This document shows positions 28,801 through 40,800 of a stretch of 64,000 nt of DNA, in pieces. The first letter of the stretch is position 1, and each line of letters begins with the position of its first letter. This stretch comes from Novipirellula galeiformis (lineage in GTDB: Bacteria; Planctomycetota; Planctomycetia; Pirellulales; Pirellulaceae), in NCBI RefSeq assembly GCF_007860095.1, contig NZ_SJPT01000003.1, forward strand, positions 455,764-519,763, written 5' to 3'. The translations under genes and the position numbers were made by a program. The notes beneath the pieces were generated by a model. It worked only from the letters and a program-made list of their open reading frames with translations. It made no database searches and had not been told where the DNA came from.

Positions 28801-31800
28801 CGATCACCGGCACGCTCAGCCAGCTTGATAACTTGCTGACCGGGGCAGGCACCGGCACGATCACCTATTTAAACAACAGTGACACGCCGAGTGCATCGAC
28901 CACGATCACGGTCACCGTGAACGATGGCGGCAACACCGGTGCCGATCCAGGATTGACCGCAGACGGAAGCAGCGAAGAAGGTTCGGCAAGCCAGACGATC
29001 AACATCACCGCGACCAACGACGATCCAACGAACCCAGGCGGATTGCCGAGCGATATCACGGTGACCGAGGACGTCAGTGGCAACGTGGATCTGTCGCAAA
29101 TCAACTTGAACGACGTCGATCATGGCGGCGGCGATTTAACGGTCACACTAACCACCGCGACCGGCGGCAACTTGTCGGCGGCAAGTGGTGGCGGAGTGAC
29201 GATCGGTGGCAGCGGTAGCGGAACGCTGACGCTGACCGGATCACTCGCGGACTTGAACACCTACCTCGACACCGCCAGCAACATTCAATACCTGCACTCG
29301 ACCGCGAATCTGAACGGTGACAACGCGGACACGATTACGGTCACGGTCAACGACAACGGAAATACCGGCACGGGCGGTGGCACCGATATCAACCTGGGCA
29401 CGGTGAACGTTGACATCACCGCGGTCAATGATGCGCCGACAAACACGGTACCTGGAACACAGACGGTAGCCGAAGAAACAGCCACCGCGATCAGCGGAGT
29501 TTCGATCAGCGATGTCGATGCAGCCAGCGGTAACTTGACCACGCGTCTGCAAGTCACCGCCGGAGTGCTCAATATCACACTGTCAGGCGGCGCTACGATC
29601 AGTGCCGGGACCAATGGCAGCGCCGACTTGACGATTCAAGGCACCGTGGCCGATATCAATGCCACGTTGGCGTCGTTGTCTTATACCGGCAACGCCGATG
29701 TGGTGGGAACCGCCGCCGATACGTTAACCATCACCACCAATGACGGAGGCAACACCGGCTCCGGAGGCGCCCAGCAAGACGTCGACACGGTTCAAATCGA
29801 TATTACGCCCGTCAATGATACCCCCGTGGTCAACGGACCGGGCAGTGCACTATCGGCGACCGAGCAAGTCGGATTGGCGATTGAAGGCACCGGGTTCACC
29901 GTCACCGATGTCGATGCGGCCAGCGGCACGATGACGGCCACGATCAACGTCGGCGAAGGGGTGATCACGGTTGCGGCCGGCGACTCGGGCGTTTCGATCA
30001 GCGGTGGCAACGGCACCGGAACGGTTACGATCACCGGTACGCTTAGCCAACTCGACAACTTGCTGACCGGGGCAGGCACAGGCACGATCACCTACCTGAA
30101 CAGCAGTGACACGCCGAGTGCATCGACCACGATCACGGTCACCGTGAACGATGGCGGTAACACCGGTGCCGATCCGGGATTGACCGCGGACGGCACGAGC
30201 GAAGAGGATTCGGCGAGCCAGACGATCAACATCACCGCGGTCAATGACGCGCCGACAAACACGGTACCTGGAACACAGACGGTCGCCGAAGAAACGGCAA
30301 CCGCGATCAGCGGCGTTTCGATCAGCGATGTCGATGCAGCAAGCGGCGATCTGACCACGCGTCTGCAAGTCGCCGCCGGGGTGCTCAATATCACACTGTC
30401 GGGCGGCGCCACGATCAGCACCGGGACCAATGGCAGCGGCGATCTGACGATCCAAGGCACCGTCACGGACATCAATGCCACGTTGGCGTCGTTGACTTAT
30501 ACCGGCAACGCCGATGTGGTGGGAACCGCCGCCGATACGTTAACCATCACCACCAATGACGGAGGCAACACCGGCTCCGGTGGCGTCCAGCAAGACGTCG
30601 ATACTGTCCAAATCGATATCACCGCGGTCAATGACACGCCCGTGGTCAACGGACCGGGCAGTGCACTATCGGCGACCGAGCAAGTCGGATTGGCGATTGA
30701 AGGCACCGGGTTCACCGTCACCGATGTCGATGCGGCCAGCGGCACGATGACGGCCACGATCAACGTCGGCGAAGGAGCAATCACGGTTGCAGCCGGCGAC
30801 TCAGGCGTTTCGATCAGTGGTGGCAATGGCACCGGAACGGTTACGATCACCGGTACGCTTAGCCAGCTTGATAATCTGCTGACTGGCGTGAGCACCGGCA
30901 CGATCACCTATTTAAATAGCAGTGACACGCCGAGTGCATCAACCACGATCACGGTCACAGTGAATGACGGCGGCAACACTGGGGCCGATCCAGGATTGAC
31001 CGCAGACGGAAGCAGCGAAGAGGATTCGGCGAGCCAGACGATCAACATCACCGCGACTAACGACGCGCCGACAAACACGGTACCTGGAACACAGACGGTC
31101 GCCGAAGAAACGGCAACCGCGATCAGCGGCATTTCGATCGGCGATGTCGATGCGGCCAGCGGCAATCTGACCACTCGTTTGCAAGTGACCGCGGGGATTG
31201 TCAACGTGACACTTTCCGGCGGCGCCACGATCAGCACCGGGACCAACGGCAGCGGAGATCTGACCATCCAAGGCACCGTCGCGGACATCAATGCCACGTT
31301 GGCGTCGTTGACTTATACCGGCAACACCGATGTGGTGGGAACCGCCGCCGATACGTTAACCATCACCACCAATGACGGAGGCAACACCGGTTCCGGTGGC
31401 GCCCAGCAAGACGTCGACACGGTTCAAATCGACATAACGCCTGTCAACGATACCCCTGTGGTCAATGGACCGGGCAGTGCACTATCGGCGACCGAGCAAG
31501 TCGGATTGGCGATTGAAGGCACCGGGTTCACCGTCACCGATGTCGATGCGGCAAGTGGCACGATGACCGCCACGATCAACGTCGGCGAAGGGGTGATCAC
31601 GGTTGCGGCCGGCGACTCGGGCGTTTCGATCAGCGGTGGCAACGGCACCGGAACGGTTACGATCACTGGTACGCTTAGCCAACTCGACAACTTGCTGACC
31701 GGGGCAGGCACCGGCACGATCACCTACCTGAACAGCAGCGACACGCCGAGTGCATCGACCACGATCACGGTCACGGTGAACGATGGCGGCAACACCGGTG

Positions 31801-34800
31801 CCGATCCGGGATTGACCGCAGACGGCACGAGCGAAGAAGATTCGGCAAACCAGACGATCAACATCACCGCCGTCAATGACGATCCAACAAACCCAGGCGG
31901 ATTGCCGAGTGATCTCGCGGTGACCGAAGACGTCAGCAGTGATGTCGATCTGTCGCAAATCAATTTAAGCGACGTCGATCATGGCGGCGGCGATTTGACG
32001 GTCACGTTGACCACCGCGACCGGCGGCAACTTGTCGGCGGCAAGTGGTGGCGGAGTGACGATCGGTGGCAGCGGTAGCGGAACGCTGACGCTGACCGGAT
32101 CACTCGCGGACTTGAACACCTACCTCGACACCGCCAGCAACATTCAATACCTGCACTCGACCGCGAATCTGAACGGCGACGACGCGGACACGATCACGGT
32201 CAAGGTCAACGACAATGGCAATACCGGAACCGGCGGCGGCACCGATATCAACCTGGGCACGGTGAACGTTGATATCACCGCCGTCAACGATGCCCCGGTG
32301 ATTGCCGGTGGACCGGATACGCTTGGCCTGACTGAAACCAACGCTGGACTGACGGGAAGTGGTTCGTTCACGGTCAGTGACGTTGACACGACTGACAACG
32401 TCACCGCAGCAGTCGATTCGGTGAACGTTAGCGGCACTGGATCGGGCAGCGTCCCCCTCGCCTTGGACAACAGCACACTGCAAAGCTTTCTGTCAGTCAC
32501 GCCAACCGCCATTCTCGATGGAACCGAGAACAGCGCTACCCTCACGTGGAATTTCAACAGCGGTAGCGAAGCATTTGATTTTCTGGCCGCTGGCGAAACC
32601 TTGATCCTGACTTACACCGTCAGCGCCACCGATGACAATGGCGTTCCACTGAGTGATACCGAAACGGTCACGGTCACGATCACCGGCAGCAACGACGCGC
32701 CCGTGATCACCGTTGCCGGAGGAGACAGCGACGCCGAAACGTTGACCGAAACCGATACCACGCTGACGTCCAGCGGTACGTTGACGGTCTCGGACTCCGA
32801 CCTGACCGACATCGTGACCTCGACCGTTAGCAGTGTCGTCGCGGGCGGAACTACCACGGGACTGGGGTCTGACAATGCGGCATTGCTGGCGATGTTGACC
32901 TCGACCGCCAACGTCATCGACGGAACCGAACTCACCGACACACTGAACTGGAGTTTCAACTCAGCGGGCGAAGCGTTCGACTACCTCGCCATCGGCGAAT
33001 CGCTGACGCTGACCTACACGATCACCGTCACCGACAACCAAGGGGCGACCGATACCCAAGATGTCGTGATCACGATCAACGGCACCAATGACACGCCGGA
33101 TATCACCATCGAAACCGGCGACAGCGCCGCCGAGACGCTGGCCGAGAACAACGCGACGCTAACGACCACCGGCACGCTGACAACGACCGACTTGGACCTC
33201 TCCGATACGGTGGTTTCCACGGTCAGCAGCGTCGTCGCCAGCGGTGACACCACCGGATTGGGATCCAATAACGCAGCCTTGCAGGCCATGCTCAGTTCGA
33301 CTGCATCGGTCCTTGATGCTTCGGAAACGTCCGAGACCTTGACGTGGACTTTCGATTCCGGCAGCGAGCATTTTGATTACCTCGCCGCGGGCGAATCGCT
33401 GACGTTGACCTACACGATCACGGTCACCGACAGCCAGGGAACCACTGACACGCAAGATGTCACGATCACGATCACCGGTGCCAACGACCTGCCTGTGATC
33501 ACAGTCGAGGCGGGCGATAGCGCTGCCGAAACGCTTGTCGAAACCGACGCTGCCCTGACGACATCGGGAACGCTCACGGTCACTGACTTAAACCTGTCCG
33601 ACAGCGTGACATCGACCGTCAGCGCCGTTGTTTCGAGCGGAACGACCACGGGACTGGCGTCCAACAACGCCGCCCTGCTAGCGATGTTGAGCTCAACCAC
33701 CAACGTCCTCGATGGAATTGAAACCGTTGACCAACTGACATGGACGTTCATTTCGGCCAGCGAATCCTTTGACTATCTAGCCGATGGTGAGTCACTCACG
33801 CTGACCTACACGATCACCGTCACCGACAGTAATGGGGGCACGGACACCCAAGATGTCGTGATTACGATCAACGGTACGAATGACACGCCGGACGTGACGA
33901 TTGGCGGGGGCAGTGCGGCCGAATCGCTCACCGAAACCGACACGACGTTAACGACATCAGGCACACTGACCGTCGATGATCTCGACTTGTCCGACAACGT
34001 GACGTCGACCGTCAGCAGTGTCGTCGCAGGCGGAACCACCACGGGACTTGCGTCCAACAATGCGGCCTTGCTGGCGATGTTGACATCGACCGCCAACGTC
34101 ATCGACGGAACCGAACTCACCGACACACTGAACTGGAGTTTCAATTCCGCGGGAGAAGCGTTCGACTACCTCGCCATCGGCGAATCGCTGACGCTGACCT
34201 ACACGATCACCGTCACCGACAGCCAAGGTGCAACCGATACCCAAGACGTTGTAATCACGATCAACGGTACCAATGACACGCCTGAGATTACGATCGAAAC
34301 CGGCGACAGCGCCGCGGAAACGCTAGCTCAAAACCATGCGACGTTAACGACCACCGGCACGCTGACAACGACCGATTTGGACCTCTCCGATACGGTTACT
34401 TCCACGGTCAGCAGTGTTGTCGCCAGCGGTGACACCACCGGATTGGGATCCAATAACGCGGCCCTGCAGGCCATGCTGAGTTCGACCGCATCGATCCTCG
34501 ATGCCTCTGAGACATCGGACACCTTGACGTGGACTTTCGATTCCGGCAGCGAGCATTTTGACTACCTCGCCGCGGGCGAATCGCTCACGCTGACCTACAC
34601 CATTACGGTCACCGACAGTAATGGTGCGACGGACACCCAAGATGTCACGATCACGATCACCGGTGCCAACGACCTGCCTGTGATCACAGTCGAGGCGGGC
34701 GATAGCGTGGCCGAAACGCTGACTGAAACCGATGCTGCCCTGACGACTTCGGGAACGCTCACGGTCACCGATTTGAACCTATCCGACAGCGTCACGTCGA

Positions 34801-37800
34801 CCGTCAGCGCCGTTGTTTCGAGCGGAACGACCACGGGACTGGCGTCCAACAACGCCGCCCTGCTGGCGATGTTGAGCTCAACCGCCAACGTCCTCGATGG
34901 AACCGAAACCGTCGACCAACTGACTTGGGCGTTCAATTCGGCCAGCGAGGCGTTTGACTATCTAGCCGATGGTGAGTCACTCACGCTGACCTACACGATC
35001 ACCGTCACCGACAGTAATGGGGGCACGGACACCCAAGACATCGTGATCACGATCAACGGCACCAACGACGCACCGGTCGTTACCATCGTCGGTGGCGACA
35101 GCGCCGCGGAAAGTTTGACCGAAACGGATACCACCCTCGTGAGTTCCGGCACCCTGACGACGACCGACTTGGATCTCAGCGACCTGGTCACGTCCACGGT
35201 CAGCGGCGTGGTTGCCGGAGGTACGACAACAGGTCTGCAATCCGACGATACGGCGTTATTGGCCATGCTGACGTCCACTGCCAGCGTGATTGACGGTACT
35301 GTAACCGCCGATCAGCTGACCTGGGATTTTAATTCCGCGGGCGAGTCGTTCGACTACCTGGCGACCGGCGAATCGCTAACGCTGACCTACACGATCACGG
35401 TCACCGACAGCCAAGGAGCCACGGACACTCAAGATGTCGTGATCACGATCAACGGCACCAACGACACGCCGGACGTGACGATCGGTGGCGGCAGTGCTGC
35501 GGAATCGCTTACCGAAACCGACACGACGTTATCATCCAGCGGCACGCTTAACGTCGCTGATTTGGACTTGTCTGACAACGTGACGTCAACCGTCAGCAGT
35601 GTCGTCGCAGGCGGAACCACCACGGGACTGGCGTCTGACAATGCGGCCCTGCTCGCGATGTTGACATCGACCGCCAACGTCATCGACGGCACCGAACTCA
35701 CCGACACACTGAACTGGAGTTTCAACTCAGCGGGCGAAGCGTTTGATTACCTGGCGACTGGTGAATCGCTGACCCTGACCTACACCATCACCGTCACCGA
35801 CAATAATGGGGCGACCGATACCCAAGATGTCGTGATCACGATCAACGGTACCAATGACACGCCGGATATCACCATCGAAACCGGCGACAGCGCTGCCGAG
35901 ACGCTGGCCGAGAACAACGCGACGCTAACGACCACCGGCACGCTGACGACGACCGACTTGGACCTCTCCGATACGGTTACTTCCACGGTCAGCAGTGTTG
36001 TCGCCAGCGGTGACACCACCGGATTGGGATCCAATAACGCGGCCCTGCAGGCCATGCTGAGTTCGACCGCATCGATCCTCGATGCCTCTGAGACATCGGA
36101 CACCTTGACGTGGACTTTCGATTCCGGCAGCGAGCATTTTGATTACCTCGCCGCGGGCGAATCGCTGACGTTGACCTACACGATCACAGTCACCGACAGT
36201 AATGGTGCGACTGACACTCAAGATGTCACGATCACGATCACCGGTGCCAACGACCTGCCTGTGATCACAGTCGAGGCGGGCGATAGCGTTGCCGAGACGC
36301 TGACTGAAACCGATGCCGCGCTGACGACTTCGGGAACGCTCACGGTTACCGACTTGAACCTGTCCGACAGCGTCACGTCGACCGTCAGCGCCGTTGTTTC
36401 GAGCGGCACGACCACGGGACTGGCATCCAACAACGCCGCCCTGCTGGCGATGTTGAGCTCAACCGCCAACGTACTTGATGGAACCGAAACCGTTGACCAA
36501 CTGACTTGGGCATTCAATTCGGCCAGCGAGGCGTTTGACTACCTCGCGGTCGGCGAGTCATTGACACTGACGTACACCATTACCGTCACCGACAGCCAAG
36601 GAGCCACGGACACTCAAGATGTCGTGATCACGATCAACGGCACGAATGACACACCGGACGTGACGATTGGCAGCGGAAACGCGGCCGAATCGCTTACCGA
36701 AACCGACACGACGTTAACGACATCAGGCACATTGACCGTCGATGATCTCGACTTGTCCGACAGCGTCACGTCGACCGTCAGCAGTGTCGTCGCGGGCGGA
36801 ACCAACACGGGACTGGCGTCTGACAACAATGCATTGCTCGCGATGCTGACCTCGACCGCCAACGTCATCGACGGAACCGAACTCACCGACACACTGAACT
36901 GGAGTTTCAACTCCGCGGGCGAAGCGTTCGACTACCTGGCGGCTGGTGAATCGCTGACGCTGACCTACACGATCACCGTCACCGACAGCCAAGGGGCAAC
37001 CGATACCCAAGATGTCGTAATCACGATCAACGGTACCAATGACACGCCGGATATCACGATTGAAACCGGCGACAGCGCCGCCGAGACGCTGGCCGAGAAC
37101 AACGCGACGCTAACGACCACCGGCACGCTGACAACGACCGACTTGGACCTCTCCGATACGGTGGTTTCCACGGTCAGCAGCGTGGTCGCCAGCGGTGACA
37201 CCACCGGATTGGCATCTAACAACGCGGCCTTGCAGGCCATGCTCAGTTCGACCGCATCGGTCCTTGATGCTTCGGAAACGTCCGAGACCTTGACGTGGAC
37301 TTTCGATTCCGGCAGCGAGCATTTTGATTACCTCGCCGCGGGCGAATCGCTGACCCTGACCTACACGATCACGGTCACCGACAGTAATGGTGCGACTGAC
37401 ACCCAAGATGTCACGATCACGATCACCGGTGCCAACGACCTGCCTGTGATCACAGTCGAGGCGGGCGATAGCGCTGCCGAAACGCTTGTCGAAACCGATG
37501 CTGCCCTGACGACTTCGGGAACGCTCACGGTCACCGATTTAAACCTGTCCGACAGCGTGACGTCGACCGTCAGCGCCGTTGTTTCGAGCGGAACGACCAC
37601 GGGACTGGCGTCCAACAACGCCGCCCTGCTGGCGATGTTGAGCTCAACCGCCAACGTCCTCGATGGAACCGAAACCGTTGACGAACTGACTTGGGCGTTC
37701 AATTCGGCGGGCGAAGCGTTTGATTACCTTGCGGCTGGCGAATCGCTGACGCTGACCTACACCATTACCGTCACCGACAGCCAAGGTACCACGGACACTC

Positions 37801-40800
37801 AAGATGTCGTAATCACGATCAACGGCACCAACGACACGCCGGACGTGACGATTGGCGGTGGCAGTGCGGCCGAATCGCTTACCGAAACCGACACGACGTT
37901 AACGACATCAGGCACACTGACCGTCGATGATCTTGACTTGTCCGACAGCGTCACATCGACCGTCAGCAGTGTCGTCGCGGGCGGAACTACCACGGGACTT
38001 GCGTCCAACAACATTGCCCTGCTCGCGATGCTGACCTCGACCGCCAACGTCATCGACGGAACTGAACTCACCGACACACTGACCTGGAATTTCAACTCCG
38101 CGGGCGAAGCGTTCGACTACCTCGCCATCGGCGAATCGCTGACGCTGACCTACACGATCACCGTCACCGACAGCCAAGGGGCGACCGATACCCAAGATGT
38201 CGTGATCACGATCAACGGTACCAATGACACGCCGGATATCACGATTGAAACCGGCGACAGCGCCGCCGAGACGCTGGCCGAGAACAACGCGACATTGACG
38301 ACCACCGGCACGCTGACAACGACCGACTTGGATCTTTCCGATACGGTGGTTTCCACGGTCAGCAGTGTTGTCGCCAGCGGTGACACCACCGGATTGGCAT
38401 CTAACAACGCGGCCCTGCAGGCCATGCTGAGTTCAACCGCATCGGTCCTCGATGCCTCCGAAACGTCGGATACCCTGACCTGGACTTTCGATTCCGGCAG
38501 CGAGCATTTTGATTACCTCGCCGCGGGCGAATCGCTCACGCTGACCTACACCATTACGGTCACCGACAACCATGGTGCGACCGATACGCAAGATGTCACG
38601 ATCACGATCACCGGTGCCAACGACCTACCTGTGATCACTGTTGAGGCGGGCGATAGCGTGGCCGAAACGCTGACTGAAACCGATGCTGCCCTGACGACTT
38701 CGGGAACGCTCACCGTTACCGATTTGAATCTATCCGACAGCGTCACGTCGACCGTCAGCGCCGTTGTTTCGAGCGGGACGACCACGGGCCTGGCGTCCAA
38801 CAACGCCGCCCTGCTAGCGATGTTGAGCTCAACCTCCAACGTCCTCGATGGAACTGAAACCGTTGACGAACTGACTTGGGCGTTCAATTCGGCCAGCGAA
38901 TCCTTTGACTATCTAGCCGATGGTGAGTCACTCACGCTGACCTACACGATCACCGTCACCGACAGTAATGGGGGCACGGACACCCAAGACATCGTGATCA
39001 CGATCAACGGCACCAATGACACGCCCGACATGACGATTGGCAGCGGAAGCGCAGCCGAAACAATCACCGAAACCGACACGACATTATCATCTAGCGGCAC
39101 GCTTAGCGTCGCCGATTTGGACTTGTCTGACAACGTGACGTCAACCGTCAGCAGTGTCGTTGCAGGCGGATCCACCACGGGACTGGCGTCCAACAATGCG
39201 GCCTTGCTAGCGATGCTGACATCGACGCCCAATGTGATTGACGGCACCGAACTCACCGACACACTGAACTGGAATTTCGACTCTGCCAGCGAGTCGTTCG
39301 ACTACCTCGCGGCCGGCGAGTCGCTTACGCTGACCTACACCATCACCGTCACCGACAGCCAAGGGGCGACCGATACCCAAGATGTCGTGATCACGATCAA
39401 CGGCACCAACGACACACCGGCGATCACAGGCGGTCCGGCGACAGCGACACTGACGGAAACCGATGCAGGATTGAGCGGCAGCGGATCATTAACGGTGACG
39501 GATCTGGATAGGTCGGATGTGGTGGCGTCGTCGGTTGACAACGTCGTGGTCAGTGGGACGGGGGCGGGCAGCGTCCCGGCCGCGCTCAACAATGCGGTGC
39601 TACAGAGCTTCCTGTCCGTCACACCCGGCACGATTCTCGATGGGACGCAGTCCAGCGGTACTTTATCCTGGGATTTCGACAGCAGTGGCGAGGCCTTTGA
39701 CTTTCTAAACTCAGGCGACACACTGATCCTCACGTATACGGTTAGTGTCACCGACGATGATGGGACGCCGCTGAGTGACAGTGAGACAGTCACGATCACG
39801 ATCACGGGAACCAATGATGGTCCGATCGCCGTGGTCGATAATGCCACCGCCGTCGAAGCGAGTGGAGATCTCAATGCAACCCCGGGCATCAATCCAAGTG
39901 GAAACGTGCTCGCGAATGATACCGATCTGGATGATGGAGACAGCAAGGTTGTCACTGGAGTCGTCGCAGGGATGGCTGGCAGTGCGGCAGGTTCCGTCGG
40001 CGTTACTGTTGACGGCCAATACGGGCGTGTGACGATTCAGGCTGACGGAAGTTATGTCTACAACGTCGACAACGACAACGCGGCGGTCGAAGCACTGCGT
40101 ACCGCGGCGGATACGCTCGACGATGTGTTCACTTATACGATGGTGGACGCTGAAGGAGCCGAGTCAACAGCGCAGATCACGGTTACCATCCAAGGTGCCA
40201 ACGACGCACCTCGCGACTTGACCGCCACCGGCATGAACATTGACGAGAACTCGGCCAATGGCCAGCTTGTCGGCACAATCGCAACGGAAGACGTCGATAC
40301 GGACGACACCGCCACGTATCAGCTGAGCGATGATGCGGGCGGGCGGTTCACGATCGATAATTTGGGTAACCTTCGGGTCTTGGATTCGAGCCAACTGAAT
40401 TATGAGAGCGACACGTCGCACGACATTGTGGTGGAAGTCACCGACGGTGCGGGAACCACTGTCTCGAAAACCTTTACCGTCACGCTCAATGACGTCAACG
40501 AGTTCGACGTCAGCGATCCAATCGACACCAACGCAGCAGCAAACGAAGTCGACGAGAACGTCGCCTTCGGAACGACAGTCGGCATCACGGCGTTGGCAAT
40601 AGACTCCGATGGGACGAACAATAGCGTAACGTACTCCTTGTCCGATGACGCTGGAGGACGCTTTGCGATCGATTCAGCCAGCGGAATCGTGACGGTTTCA
40701 GGAGCGATCGATTATGAAACCGCCACCAGCCACACGATCACCATTCGCGCCGATTCAAGCGACGGTTCGTCGAGCTTCGCCAATTTCGCAATCGCGGTGA

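Noticed and set aside
29433-39420. CRISPR array or satellite DNA as an explanation for the tandem repeats
   Set aside because: Units are 390-820 bp, in frame, without spacers, and encode Ig-like/VCBS domains.
29285-39955. Many regularly spaced minus-strand open frames of 80-200 codons across the repeat arrays of giant 1, and similar ones in giant 2
   Set aside because: They recur with the period of the plus-strand repeats, have near-identical sequences dictated by the opposite strand, and lack ribosome-binding sites. They are shadows of the Thr/Ser/Asp-rich repeats.
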